Shown in pieces: positions 33,976 to 42,749 of a DNA stretch of 64,000 nucleotides. The notes beneath the pieces are model-generated. The model did not search any database and had not been told where the DNA came from. It saw nothing but the letters and a program-made list of their open reading frames with translations. Numbering within the stretch: position 1 is the stretch's first letter; every line of letters begins with the position of its first letter. This stretch comes from Bordetella genomosp. 5 (GTDB lineage: Bacteria; Pseudomonadota; Gammaproteobacteria; Burkholderiales; Burkholderiaceae_B): contig NZ_NEVN01000008.1 of the NCBI RefSeq assembly GCF_002261475.1, positions 62,001 to 126,000 of the forward strand. Direction: 5' to 3'. The translations under genes were made by a program, and so were the position numbers.

Positions 33976-35388
33976 TCACAGGCTGTAGTACATGTCGAAC
34001 TCGACCGGGTGCGTGGTCATGCGCAGACGCGTCACTTCGAGCATCTTGAGCTCGATGTAGGCGTCCAGCATTTCGTTGCTGAACACGCCACCGCGGGTCA
34101 GGAACTCGCGGTCCTTGTCGAGCGCGGCCAGCGCTTCTTCCAGCGACGCGCAGACGGTCGGGATCTTTGCATCCTCTTCCGGCGGCAGGTCGTACAGGTT
34201 CTTGTCGGCCGGATCGCCCGGGTGGATCTTGTTCTGCACGCCGTCCAGACCGGCCATCATCAGGGCCGAGAAGGCCAGGTACGGGTTGGCCAGGGGATCC
34301 GGGAAGCGCGTTTCGATACGGCGCGCCTTGGGGTTGCCCACGTACGGAATACGGATCGAGGCCGAACGGTTGCGGGCCGAGTAGGCCAGCTTGACCGGAG
34401 CTTCGAAGTGCGGAACCAGACGCTTGTACGAGTTGGTACCCGGGTTGGTGATGGCGTTCAGCGCGCGAGCGTGCTTGATGATGCCGCCGATGTAGTACAG
34501 CGCGAATTCCGACAGGCCGGCGTAGCCGTTGCCCGCGAACAGGTTCTGGCCGTCCTTCCAGATCGACTGGTGCACGTGCATGCCCGAGCCGTTGTCACCC
34601 ACGACGGGCTTCGGCATGAACGTGGCGGTCTTGCCGTAGGCGTGCGCGACGTTGTGGATCACGTACTTCATGATCTGGTTCCAGTCGGCGCGCTGAACCA
34701 GCGTGCTGAACTTGGTACCGATTTCGAGCTGGCCCGGTGCGGCCACTTCGTGGTGGTGCACTTCGACCGGCACGCCCATCTGCTCGAGCAGCAGGCACAT
34801 TTCCGAACGCATGTCCTGGAACGAATCGACCGGGGGCACGGGGAAGTAGCCGCCCTTCACGCCCGGACGGTGGCCCATGTTGCCGCCTTCGAATTCCAGA
34901 CCGGTCGACCACGGGGCTTCTTCGGACTTGATCTTGACGAAGGTGCCCGACATGTCGGTGTTCCAGGTCACGCCGTCGAACACGAAGAATTCGGGTTCCG
35001 GACCGAAGTAGGCGGTGTCGCCCAGGCCGGAGGACTTGAGGTAGGCTTCGGCGCGCTTGGCCAGCGAACGCGGGTCGCGGTCATAGCCCTTCAGGTCCGA
35101 CGGTTCGACCACGTCGCACGACAGGATCAGCGTCGGCTCTTCGCGGAACGGATCCAGGTTGGCGGTGGTCAGGTCGGGGATGAGCAGCATGTCGGAAGCT
35201 TCGATGCCCTTCCAGCCCGGGATCGAGGAGCCGTCGAAAGCTTGACCGCTTTCCAGCTTGTCCTCATCGACCGCCGAAGTCGGCACGGAGACGTGGTGCT
35301 CACGGCCTTGCGTGTCGGTGAAGCGGAAATCTACAAACTTGACTTCGTTATCGGCGATCTGCTTGAGAACGTCTTTGGGGCTTGCCAT
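33976..35388 (-). CDS. glnA: Glutamine synthetase, type I
   Basis: Makes glutamine from glutamate, ammonia and ATP. The 470-residue protein has the type I signature: [21 protein letters not shown], and [18 protein letters not shown] (ATP/metal site). Tyr in NLYDLPPEE is the adenylylation site used by GlnE, so the enzyme is of the adenylylated kind. Length matches E. coli GlnA (469). A sigma-54 promoter and an NtrC site lie upstream, so transcription rises on nitrogen limitation. It is the first gene of glnA-glnL-glnG. Confidence 0.97.
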   Translation of the reverse strand: MASPKDVLKQIADNEVKFVDFRFTDTQGREHHVSVPTSAVDEDKLESGQAFDGSSIPGWKGIEASDMLLIPDLTTANLDPFREEPTLILSCDVVEPSDLKGYDRDPRSLAKRAEAYLKSSGLGDTAYFGPEPEFFVFDGVTWNTDMSGTFVKIKSEEAPWSTGLEFEGGNMGHRPGVKGGYFPVPPVDSFQDMRSEMCLLLEQMGVPVEVHHHEVAAPGQLEIGTKFSTLVQRADWNQIMKYVIHNVAHAYGKTATFMPKPVVGDNGSGMHVHQSIWKDGQNLFAGNGYAGLSEFALYYIGGIIKHARALNAITNPGTNSYKRLVPHFEAPVKLAYSARNRSASIRIPYVGNPKARRIETRFPDPLANPYLAFSALMMAGLDGVQNKIHPGDPADKNLYDLPPEEDAKIPTVCASLEEALAALDKDREFLTRGGVFSNEMLDAYIELKMLEVTRLRMTTHPVEFDMYYSL

Positions 35389-35446
35389 GTCATCTCCATT
35401 AGAAAAAGCGTCGAGGGCTATGTCGCCCGACCGGCATAAAACAAGG

Positions 35447-35463
35447 AAGCAATATGCGTGCCA
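35447..35463 (-). promoter_or_regulatory. Sigma-54 promoter of glnA
   Basis: On the minus strand the sequence is TGGCACGCATATTGCTT, a full match to the -24/-12 consensus (GG, ten bases, GC). It lies 59 bases before the glnA start, giving a start of transcription near 35437. Together with the NtrC site upstream it is typical nitrogen regulation. Confidence 0.9.
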
Positions 35464-35515
35464 GGTTTTCCCCGGGGGAATCCCCGGGGGTCATGCACGG
35501 TTCTGGAAAATGGTA

Positions 35516-35530
35516 GCACCGTAATGGTGC
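35516..35530 (-). promoter_or_regulatory. NtrC binding site upstream of glnA
   Basis: GCACCGTAATGGTGC contains exact 5-bp inverted arms GCACC and GGTGC around GTAAT, the classical NtrC site. Its centre is about 86 bases before the predicted transcription start. A weaker half-site (GCACGATTG) at 35541 may be a second, lower-affinity site. Confidence 0.85.
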
Positions 35531-35570
35531 AAAACGTGGGGCACGATTGCCCCAGTTTGGTGCCGATCAA

Positions 35571-36797
35571 TTACAGGAAGATTTCCTGGAGATCGTTGAG
35601 AAAGCGCCATCCCAGTGCGCTGGCCTTGAGCCGGGTGGGATCCGCGTCGAGGAGACCGCGTCGGGTGGCCGCCTCCAATTGGTGCGCAATGGTGGCGAGC
35701 GACATTCCGGTGCGCTCCTCGAAGGCCGAGGCCGCCACGCCCTCTTTCAGGCGCAGCACGTTGAGCATGTACTCGAACGGCAGCGCGTCGGGTCCCACGA
35801 GCCGGGTTTCGGCGATATGGCTGCCGTCGCGCCGGGCCACCCGTTCCATCCACGATTCCGGGTTCTTCATCCGTGCCTCGCGGACGATACGGTCGTGAAA
35901 TGACAGTTTGCCGTGCGCGCCGGGGCCCAGGCCGAGGTAGTCGCCGAACTCCCAGTAATTGACGTTGTGGCGGCAGCGCGCCCCCGGCCGGGCGTAGGCC
36001 GACACCTCGTAGCGCGCCAACCCGGCCTGGGCCAGGGTGTCCTCGACCAGATCCTGCATGGCGGCGCTGGTGTCGTCGTCCGGCACCTCGGGCGGGTACT
36101 TGGCGAATACCGTGTTGGGTTCGAGCGTCAGGTGATAGAGCGACAGGTGCTCCGTCCCGAACGACAGCGCCTGGCGCAGATCGGCCTCGCAGGCCGCCAG
36201 ATCCTGGCCCGGCAAGGCGAACATCATGTCCAGATTGACCCGGCCGAATGCCGCCTGGGCCATCTCGATGGCCGCGCGCGCCTGCGCCGCGTCGTGGATC
36301 CGGCCCAGCTTCTTGAGCTGCGCGTCGTCGAAACTCTGGATGCCCAGCGACACCCGGCTCACGCCGCTCGCTGCGTAGGCCTTGAAGCGTCCGGCTTCGG
36401 CCGTGCCCGGATTGGCCTCCATCGTGATCTCGGCGTCGGGCAGCACATTGAGACAGGCGCGCAACATGGCGAGCAGTTCGTCCAGGCCCTCGGGCGACAA
36501 CAGGCTGGGCGTGCCGCCGCCGATGAACACCGACACGACCTGGCGCCCCCAGATCGAAGGGATCGCCTGCTCCAGGTCGGCGCGCAGCGCGTCGAGATAG
36601 GCGCGTTCCGGAATCTCTTCTCCGCCGGCGGTGGCATGGGAATTGAAGTCACAGTAAGGACACTTGCGTACGCACCAGGGCACGTGCACATAGACCGACA
36701 GGGGCGGCAGGCTGGTGAGCGTGGCGCCGGCCGGCAGCACGACCGGCGCGCGCACCGGGGCCGCGCCGGCGGACAGAATAGGAATGGTGATGGCCAT
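35571..36797 (-). CDS. hemW: Radical SAM heme chaperone HemW
   Basis: HemW-like protein, often annotated as oxygen-independent coproporphyrinogen III oxidase but more likely a heme-delivery protein. The 408-residue sequence has the cluster motif CVRKCPYCDF, that is CxxxCxxCxF, whereas true HemN enzymes have CxxxCxxCxC. The family signatures VFIGGGTPSLL and NPGTAE follow, and the GLGPGAHG near residue 290 is typical of HemW. It lies 23 bases before rdgB's coding region on the same strand (rdgB-hemW order, minus strand), so the two may share a transcript. Confidence 0.9.
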   Translation of the reverse strand: MAITIPILSAGAAPVRAPVVLPAGATLTSLPPLSVYVHVPWCVRKCPYCDFNSHATAGGEEIPERAYLDALRADLEQAIPSIWGRQVVSVFIGGGTPSLLSPEGLDELLAMLRACLNVLPDAEITMEANPGTAEAGRFKAYAASGVSRVSLGIQSFDDAQLKKLGRIHDAAQARAAIEMAQAAFGRVNLDMMFALPGQDLAACEADLRQALSFGTEHLSLYHLTLEPNTVFAKYPPEVPDDDTSAAMQDLVEDTLAQAGLARYEVSAYARPGARCRHNVNYWEFGDYLGLGPGAHGKLSFHDRIVREARMKNPESWMERVARRDGSHIAETRLVGPDALPFEYMLNVLRLKEGVAASAFEERTGMSLATIAHQLEAATRRGLLDADPTRLKASALGWRFLNDLQEIFL

Positions 36798-36820
36798 GCG
36801 ATGACGGGCAGCGCGCCGCC

Positions 36821-37444
36821 TCAGCGGGCGCGCAGCTTCTCCAGCAATTGAGCCAGGGCCATCGCGCGATGGCTGACCCGATTTTTTTCGGCCGGATCGA
36901 GCTCGGCCGCCGTCTTGCCCAGGCTGGGCAGGAAAAAGTGCGGGTCGTAGCCGAACCCATGCTCGCCGCGCGGCTCGGCCGCGATCTCACCGTGCCAGTG
37001 CCCTTCGCCGATGAGCGGACAGGGATCGTCGGCGCTTTGCACCATGACCAGCACGGCCACGTACCAGGCATGCCGATCGGCCTGACCGGCCAGATTGCGC
37101 ACCAGCAGCGCGTTGTTGGCGCCGTCTTCGCGCGGGCCGCCGTGCAGCTGGGCATAGCGGGCCGAATACACGCCGGGCGCGCCGCCGAGCGCGGCCACGC
37201 ACAGGCCGGAGTCGTCGGCCAGCGCCGGCAGACCGGTGGCGGCGCTGGCGTGGCGGGCCTTGGCCAGCGCGTTTTCGACAAAGGTGACGTGCGGCTCTTC
37301 GGCCTCGGACACGCCGAGCTGGGCCTGGGGAATCAGCTCGATGCCCAGCGGTGCGAACAAAGCGGAAAATTCACGCAGCTTGCCGGCGTTGTTCGAGGCG
37401 AGCACGACGCGGCGCGGGGCGCCGGATGAGGTATCGGTAGACAT
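36821..37444 (-). CDS. rdgB: XTP/dITP diphosphatase RdgB
   Basis: Removes non-canonical purine nucleotides (XTP, dITP) from the pool. The 207-residue protein shows VVLASNNAGKLREF at the N-terminus (substrate loop), LADDSGLCV with the catalytic Asp, and GFGYDPHFFLP and KNRVSHRAMAL near the C-terminus, all family signatures. Length fits (about 195-205). A perfect TATAAT lies only 6 bases before the ATG on the minus strand, which suggests a very short or leaderless message. hemW follows 23 bases downstream. Confidence 0.95.
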   Translation of the reverse strand: MSTDTSSGAPRRVVLASNNAGKLREFSALFAPLGIELIPQAQLGVSEAEEPHVTFVENALAKARHASAATGLPALADDSGLCVAALGGAPGVYSARYAQLHGGPREDGANNALLVRNLAGQADRHAWYVAVLVMVQSADDPCPLIGEGHWHGEIAAEPRGEHGFGYDPHFFLPSLGKTAAELDPAEKNRVSHRAMALAQLLEKLRAR

Positions 37445-37450
37445 CCCGCC

Positions 37451-37456
37451 ATTATA
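37451..37456 (-). promoter_or_regulatory. TATAAT box immediately before rdgB
   Basis: ATTATA on the plus strand is TATAAT on the minus strand, ending 6 bases before the rdgB ATG. Transcription would start at or very near the ATG. A convincing -35 is not seen. The SD-like GGCGGG next to the ATG would then not be fully transcribed, or the box is a chance match. Confidence 0.4.
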
Positions 37457-37678
37457 AAGAGCGCGCCCCGCCCTGCCCGGCCGGCCACCCTGATGGCGGC
37501 AGGGTCGGGGGTAGACGTCTGCACCGATTTGTACCGTGTGCCGACGCGAGCGCCCGAGTCATGCGGATCCGGAATGTCGTCATTCCGCAAACATGACAAT
37601 TTGCAACATTCGGGACATAAACGCGCGGCATAGTGAGGACCTCGGCCACTCCGACGTGGCGCAGCCCTCAGACCTCAG

Positions 37679-39517
37679 ATGAATTCCCTCCAAGCCCGGG
37701 CCATCAGGGCCGCGGACCTTTCGCTTGAATCCATCCTCCAGCAGGAATTGCTGGCCCCGCGCTTTCAGCCGGTGGTCGACCTGGCCAGCGGCCGCATCTA
37801 CGGCCACGAGAGCCTGATCCGCGGCCCGCACGATTGTCCGCTGCACATGCCGGACGCGCTGTTCGCCGCCGCGCATCGCCAGCAACTGCAGACGCAGCTC
37901 GAGTGGCAGGCGTTTCGCACCGGCCTGACCCAGTTCGCCGACACGGCCGCGCACGGCAAGATCTTCCTGAACCTGTCGGGCTCGGCGCTCTGCCACTACT
38001 GGACGCAATGGCGCGAGGCCCTGCCCGAGCAACTGTTGCAAGGCTGCCGGATCGACCCGACCAAGATTGTGATCGAACTGACCGAGCACGATCCCGCGAA
38101 GGGCGACCTGCAGGTGCTCACGCAGGCGCTCGACACCCTGCGCGGACACGGCATGCGGCTGGCGCTGGACGACTACGGCGTCGGCCATGCCACGCTGCAA
38201 CTCTGGGCCGAGATCCGGCCCGATCTCGTCAAGATCGACCGCTATTTCTTCAAGGACATCGCCCGCGACGAGCGCCGCATGCAGCTGGTGCGCGCCATGC
38301 TGGCCGTGGCCCAGCACATGAACACGGCGGTCGTGGCCGAGGGCGTCGAATGCCACGAAGACCTGGCCGCGATCAGCGAACTCGGCATCCGTTACGCGCA
38401 GGGCTGGCACCTGGGCCGCCCCGAGGCGCAGCCCCTGCCCCGCCTGCCCGACGCACTGGAGCACGCCATGTCGAGCCTGCCGCGCGCGGCCGGTCGGCCG
38501 CGTGCCTCGACGGTGGGATCGGGCCGCACCGCGTCGGCGCTGCGCGTGCAGGCGCGCCCGGTGCTGCTGAGCAAGCACAGCAACGACGACGTGCACCGGC
38601 TGTTTCAGGAACAGCGCGGCCTGCACGCGGTGGCCGTGCTCGATGGCGACAGCCGGCCGGTGGGCATCATCAACCGCCGCGATTTTCTTGAGCACTACTC
38701 GCAGCGCTACACGCGCGACCTGTTCGGCCGCAATTCGTGCAGCACGTTCATGAACCCGGACCCCGTGCTGATCGACGTGGCCACCTCGATCGACCAGCTC
38801 AGCCACGTGCTGACCTCGGACGACCAGCGCTACCTGGCGGACGGCTTCATCGTCACCAGCGACGGCCGCTATGACGGGCTCGGCACCGGCGAAGCCCTGG
38901 TGCGCTCGGTGACCGAAATCCGGCTCGAGGCCGCGCGCTACGCCAACCCGCTCACGTCCCTGCCCGGCAACATTCCCATCAGCCAGCACATCGCGCATCT
39001 GCTGGAAGAGCCGGGCGAGTTCGTCATCTGCTATGCCGACCTGAACAACTTCAAGCCGTTCAACGACGTGTATGGATACTGGCGCGGCGACGACATGATT
39101 CTGCTGTGCGCCGAGGCCATCAAGCGCCATTGCGACGCGCAGCGCGACTTCGTCGGCCATGTGGGCGGCGACGACTTCGTGTTTGCCATGCGCAGTGAGG
39201 ACTGGCGCAGCCGCACCGAGGCCGTGATCGCGCAATTCAATCTGCTGGCCCTGGATCTGTACGACGAACAGGGGCGCAGCGAGGGCGGCATTCATGCCGA
39301 AGACCGCTACGGCGTGCTGCGCTTTTTTCCGTTCGTGACGCTGGGCATCGGCGCGCTGATCGTGAACCCGCCGCAGATCGCCGCCAGCGGCGTGCGCGTG
39401 CGGCCCGAAGACATCGCGTCGGCCGCCGCGCAGGTCAAGCACAAGGTCAAGCACGGCGACCACTCGCTGGTGGTGGAAAACTATCTGCGCCAGAGCTGGG
39501 CAACGGAGCGCGCCTGA
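37679..39517 (+). CDS. EAL-CBS-GGDEF cyclic-di-GMP protein
   Basis: Probably turns over c-di-GMP. The 612-residue protein starts with an EAL domain (about 20-260): ESL at 44-46 in place of EAL, LNLSG, IELTEH, LALDDYGVG, VKIDRYF and VVAEGVE, so the metal and catalytic residues look complete, pointing to an active phosphodiesterase. A pair of CBS-type modules follows (about 290-410). The C-terminal GGDEF domain has VICYADLNNFKPFNDVYG and GGDDF at 496-500 in place of GGDEF; its cyclase activity is doubtful. No signal or membrane segment. The stop codon is the first unit of an 8-bp repeat. Confidence 0.88.
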   Translation: MNSLQARAIRAADLSLESILQQELLAPRFQPVVDLASGRIYGHESLIRGPHDCPLHMPDALFAAAHRQQLQTQLEWQAFRTGLTQFADTAAHGKIFLNLSGSALCHYWTQWREALPEQLLQGCRIDPTKIVIELTEHDPAKGDLQVLTQALDTLRGHGMRLALDDYGVGHATLQLWAEIRPDLVKIDRYFFKDIARDERRMQLVRAMLAVAQHMNTAVVAEGVECHEDLAAISELGIRYAQGWHLGRPEAQPLPRLPDALEHAMSSLPRAAGRPRASTVGSGRTASALRVQARPVLLSKHSNDDVHRLFQEQRGLHAVAVLDGDSRPVGIINRRDFLEHYSQRYTRDLFGRNSCSTFMNPDPVLIDVATSIDQLSHVLTSDDQRYLADGFIVTSDGRYDGLGTGEALVRSVTEIRLEAARYANPLTSLPGNIPISQHIAHLLEEPGEFVICYADLNNFKPFNDVYGYWRGDDMILLCAEAIKRHCDAQRDFVGHVGGDDFVFAMRSEDWRSRTEAVIAQFNLLALDLYDEQGRSEGGIHAEDRYGVLRFFPFVTLGIGALIVNPPQIAASGVRVRPEDIASAAAQVKHKVKHGDHSLVVENYLRQSWATERA

Positions 39518-39618
39518 GTGTCTGAATGCCTGAGTGACTGAGTGACTGAGCGACTCAGTGACTCAGTGACTGCGTGCCCGAGTAACTGAGTGCGTGAGCG
39601 CCCGATTGCCTGAGTGCC
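39515..39618. repeat. 8-bp tandem repeat, about 13 units, starting at a stop codon
   Basis: The unit is TGAGTGAC with variants (TGAGTGCC, TGAGCGAC, TCAGTGAC). The first unit begins with the TGA stop codon of the EAL-CBS-GGDEF gene at 39515. Thirteen units can be laid out without gaps. It lies downstream of the gene and before the convergent SUKH gene. No coding content is seen. Confidence 0.85.
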
Positions 39619-39632
39619 CGGCTCATGCAACC

Positions 39633-39671
39633 GGCGAGGGCGACCGGCCAGGGCGACCAGCGAGGGCAACG
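39633..39671. repeat. 13-bp tandem repeat, three units
   Basis: GGCGAGGGCGACC at 39633, GGCCAGGGCGACC at 39646 and AGCGAGGGCAACG at 39659 follow directly, 14 bases after the 8-bp repeat. The two repeats fill the space between converging genes. Confidence 0.75.
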
Positions 39672-39694
39672 GCGCCGGCGCCCGCGCCCGCCCT

Positions 39695-40351
39695 TCAGCC
39701 GTCGACTTCCCAGGACGGCACCACCGCGAACACCAGCGGTTCTTTCAGCGTGAAGGACGCGGCGCGCGCCTCGGCGTCTTCCTGGGCCAGCAGGGCCGGC
39801 ACCTGGATCGGCCACGCGCGCGGACCCGATTGGTAGGCGCGCGCCACGACCGCATTCTGCGCCGGCACCAGCAGCGCCTCGGCATGCGCGGGTGGAAGCG
39901 CCGGCGTGCTGCACGCCAGGCCGGCGCGTATCGTGTCGGCGATCGCGCTTTCGTCGTCACCCAGATGCGAGAGATCGGCGTACGACTGGAGATACGAGGC
40001 CGCGACGAAGTCCGCGAAATTTGCGTAATCGATCTGGCTGTTTTCGTCGTCGTGCCAGATGCAGGCCACGCCCTCGCGGCCGTCGGCCAGGCGCACCAGC
40101 GCGTAAAAATCGCCCCCGCCCGACTGCGCGAACGGGAAGAACCGGATGCCTTGCTGCGCATCCGGATTGAGCCATTCTTCGATCTCGCGCTCGCTGGCGT
40201 CGGGCGTGAGCCATTCGAAGTCATAGACGCCGTCCATGGCCTTGCCCGTGTGGTTGCCGGCGCTATCCGTGCGATACCACTGCGCGAGCGGCGCCGGCAG
40301 ATCGAAGCCCGCGTCCCGCGCGATCGCGGTGAACCTTTCCAGCAATTCCAT
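39695..40351 (-). CDS. SUKH (SMI1/KNR4) family protein
   Basis: The 218-residue protein has SUKH features: LPAPLAQWYRTD at the N-terminus, the central IRFFPFAQSGGGDFYALV, and the VACIWHDD pattern followed by SQIDYANFADFVAASYL. SUKH proteins are often immunity proteins against contact-delivered toxins, but many stand alone with other binding roles. Here no toxin gene is adjacent. The ATG at 40351 follows GGGAGG. It converges with the c-di-GMP gene and is divergent from the Hsp15 gene. Confidence 0.7.
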   Translation of the reverse strand: MELLERFTAIARDAGFDLPAPLAQWYRTDSAGNHTGKAMDGVYDFEWLTPDASEREIEEWLNPDAQQGIRFFPFAQSGGGDFYALVRLADGREGVACIWHDDENSQIDYANFADFVAASYLQSYADLSHLGDDESAIADTIRAGLACSTPALPPAHAEALLVPAQNAVVARAYQSGPRAWPIQVPALLAQEDAEARAASFTLKEPLVFAVVPSWEVDG

Positions 40352-40495
40352 ATGGCCTCCCGACGCCTCGCGTCCGTTCCTGACTGCGTCATATTGCCAC
40401 GAGCGCGTGACACGCGGCCCGCACGGCGTGGCGCGGGTATCCCACGGGCTATCATAGGCAGGTCGCGCGTACTCCACGCGCCCGCCTGTGCACTC

Positions 40496-40876
<381 letters not shown>

Positions 40877-40883
40877 AACAGGC

Positions 40884-42575
40884 TCAGGCCGCCCGCCGCG
40901 CCGGCGGCGCGAAGTGTAGCATCGTCATCGCGGGCTGGGCGGCGGATTCGTCGCGCACCGCGCGCAAGGCCGGGCGCATCTCGATCACCTCAGCGGTGGG
41001 ATCGGCCTCGCCCGCCTCCGACATCAGACGGAACACGGCGACGGCCTGGCGCAGCGCCTGCGCCTGACCCTCCAGCGCGGCGGCCGCGGCCGCGGTTTCC
41101 TCGGCCATGGCGGCGTTTTCCTGCGTGGCGCGATCCACGTCGGACACCGCGTTATTGATGGCCGCGATGCCGCCCGCCTGCTCGCCCGCCGCATGCGAGA
41201 TCTCTTCCACGATCACGGTGACCCGCTCCACGGCCTGCACCACGTCGTCGATGGTCTGGCCCGCCTGGCCGACCTGGCGCACGCCCGCCTCGACGCGCGC
41301 GCCCGATTCGTCGATCAACACCTTGATCTCGCGCGCGGCCTGCGCGCTGCGTTGCGCCAGCGAGCGCACTTCGGCCGCGACCACCGCGAAGCCCTTGCCC
41401 TCCTCGCCCGCGCGCGCCGCTTCCACGGCTGCGTTGAGCGCCAGAATATTGGTCTGGAACGCGATGCTGTCGACCACGCCCACGATCTCGCCGATGCGAC
41501 GCGCCGAGGCGGCGATGCCGCCCATCGTGTCGACCGCTTCGTGCACCGAGCGGCCGCCGGTGCGCGCCAGCTCGGTCGCATCGCGCGCCTGCTCGCGGGC
41601 CTGCTCGGCGTTGCTCGCCGTGGCGTGCACGTTCTGCGCGAGCTGCGTCATGCTGGCGGCGGCTTCCTGCAGCGAGGCGGCCTGACGCGAGGTGCGCATC
41701 GCCATCTCCGAGCCGCCGGCCGCGATCTCGCCGGCGCCGCCGTGGATTTCTTCCACGCCGTGCCGCACCGCGTGCACGGCCTTGGACAGCCCGTCCTGCA
41801 TGCGGCGCATGGCCAGGAACAACACGCCGATCTCGTTCTCGCCACGGCGCTGGATGGTGCCGGTGAGATCGCCGTCGGCAATGTGATCGAAGTGCCGGCC
41901 CGCCTCGCTCAGGGGCCGCAGCACGGCACGGCGGAAGGCCAGACGAATCACCAGCGCGGCCAGGGCCACGAACACCACCAGCGCGAGCGCGGCGGCGATG
42001 GCATGGTTCAGACGCGTCCCGGCATCGGCGACCGCCGCGCGGCCCTGCGCACGGGCATGGCCCTGAAACGCGTCCACCGCCTGCACGTAGCCCTGCACCG
42101 CCTGCGGCAGGACCTTGTCGTTGATGCGATTGGCCTCGATGCCGTTCCATTTCGAGATCGCGTCGCGCATCGGCACGAGGGCCTGGTCGGCCAGCCCGGT
42201 GTAGGCCTTGAGCATCGCGTCGAACAGGGGCGCGCCCTCGGCACCGGTCTCGGGATTGGCGGCGAGGCGCTTCTGGCTCTCGGCCGCGCTGCCGAGCAGC
42301 TTGTCGACCCGGCCCAGGAACTCGTCGCGCTGCTCCTCCATGCCGCCTTCCATCGCCGTCTTGGCGTCGGTCAGCAGCGCACGGGCGCGGAACAGCCAGC
42401 TGCTGGTGTCGTTCAGATCGCCGGCGCGCTCGATGCTGCCCCGCCCCAGCGCCTCGACGTGTCCACGGCTTTCCTGCAGCACGGCGATCGCACCGGCGGC
42501 GGCCAGCGCGAAGATCAGAACGAAAAGAAGCAAGGTCGCCGACAGCGCGGTTGCGACGCGTAGATTTTTGCGCAT
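40884..42575 (-). CDS. Methyl-accepting chemotaxis protein, Tar-like
   Basis: A membrane chemoreceptor feeding CheA. The 563-residue protein has a first membrane segment at about 9-31, a periplasmic four-helix-type ligand domain (about 32-190), a second membrane segment (about 190-213), HAMP (about 214-268) and a long signalling domain with the conserved tip [19 protein letters not shown]. The C-terminus ends in PPARRAA and has no NWETF-like CheR/CheB tether. The ATG at 42575 gives the normal short cytoplasmic N-terminus; a longer start at 42626 is unlikely. The ligand is unknown. No other chemotaxis gene is near. Confidence 0.92.
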   Translation of the reverse strand: MRKNLRVATALSATLLLFVLIFALAAAGAIAVLQESRGHVEALGRGSIERAGDLNDTSSWLFRARALLTDAKTAMEGGMEEQRDEFLGRVDKLLGSAAESQKRLAANPETGAEGAPLFDAMLKAYTGLADQALVPMRDAISKWNGIEANRINDKVLPQAVQGYVQAVDAFQGHARAQGRAAVADAGTRLNHAIAAALALVVFVALAALVIRLAFRRAVLRPLSEAGRHFDHIADGDLTGTIQRRGENEIGVLFLAMRRMQDGLSKAVHAVRHGVEEIHGGAGEIAAGGSEMAMRTSRQAASLQEAAASMTQLAQNVHATASNAEQAREQARDATELARTGGRSVHEAVDTMGGIAASARRIGEIVGVVDSIAFQTNILALNAAVEAARAGEEGKGFAVVAAEVRSLAQRSAQAAREIKVLIDESGARVEAGVRQVGQAGQTIDDVVQAVERVTVIVEEISHAAGEQAGGIAAINNAVSDVDRATQENAAMAEETAAAAAALEGQAQALRQAVAVFRLMSEAGEADPTAEVIEMRPALRAVRDESAAQPAMTMLHFAPPARRAA

Positions 42576-42618
42576 GAATGATCCGTTACGAGCTCGCCCG
42601 GCCGATGCGCGGGCAGAC

Positions 42619-42640
42619 GGCGGCACAGAAATGTGCCGCC
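42619..42640 (-). promoter_or_regulatory. Hairpin before the chemoreceptor gene
   Basis: GGCGGCACA (42619-42627), GAAA, TGTGCCGCC (42632-42640) form a perfect 9-bp stem with a GAAA or TTTC loop, 44 bases before the start codon. It could be a leader hairpin, a protein site or mRNA stabiliser. Confidence 0.5.
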
Positions 42641-42749
42641 ATAATCGGTAACGAATTATGTGCGCCGGACTTGGCAGTTTCTTTACAGCGCTATCACGAC
42701 GTCAAGAATCGCAATAAACCGAATTGACGGCCAAATTGACGCCCGCGCC

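Noticed and set aside
35571-36797. Oxygen-independent coproporphyrinogen oxidase HemN
   Set aside because: The motif is CxxxCxxCxF (CVRKCPYCDF), which marks HemW; HemN has a fourth Cys.
37580-39463. 627-codon minus-strand open frame across the EAL-CBS-GGDEF gene
   Set aside because: Shadow frame with no motif; the plus-strand protein has complete EAL residues.
39515-39671. CRISPR-like array
   Set aside because: The repeats are direct, 8 and 13 bp, with no spacers and no cas gene near; they are simple tandem repeats.
42659-42685. Sigma-28 (flagellar) promoter before the chemoreceptor gene
   Set aside because: TAAAGAAA-N11-GGCGCACA has a good -35 but only 4 of 8 matches at -10, so it is not convincing.
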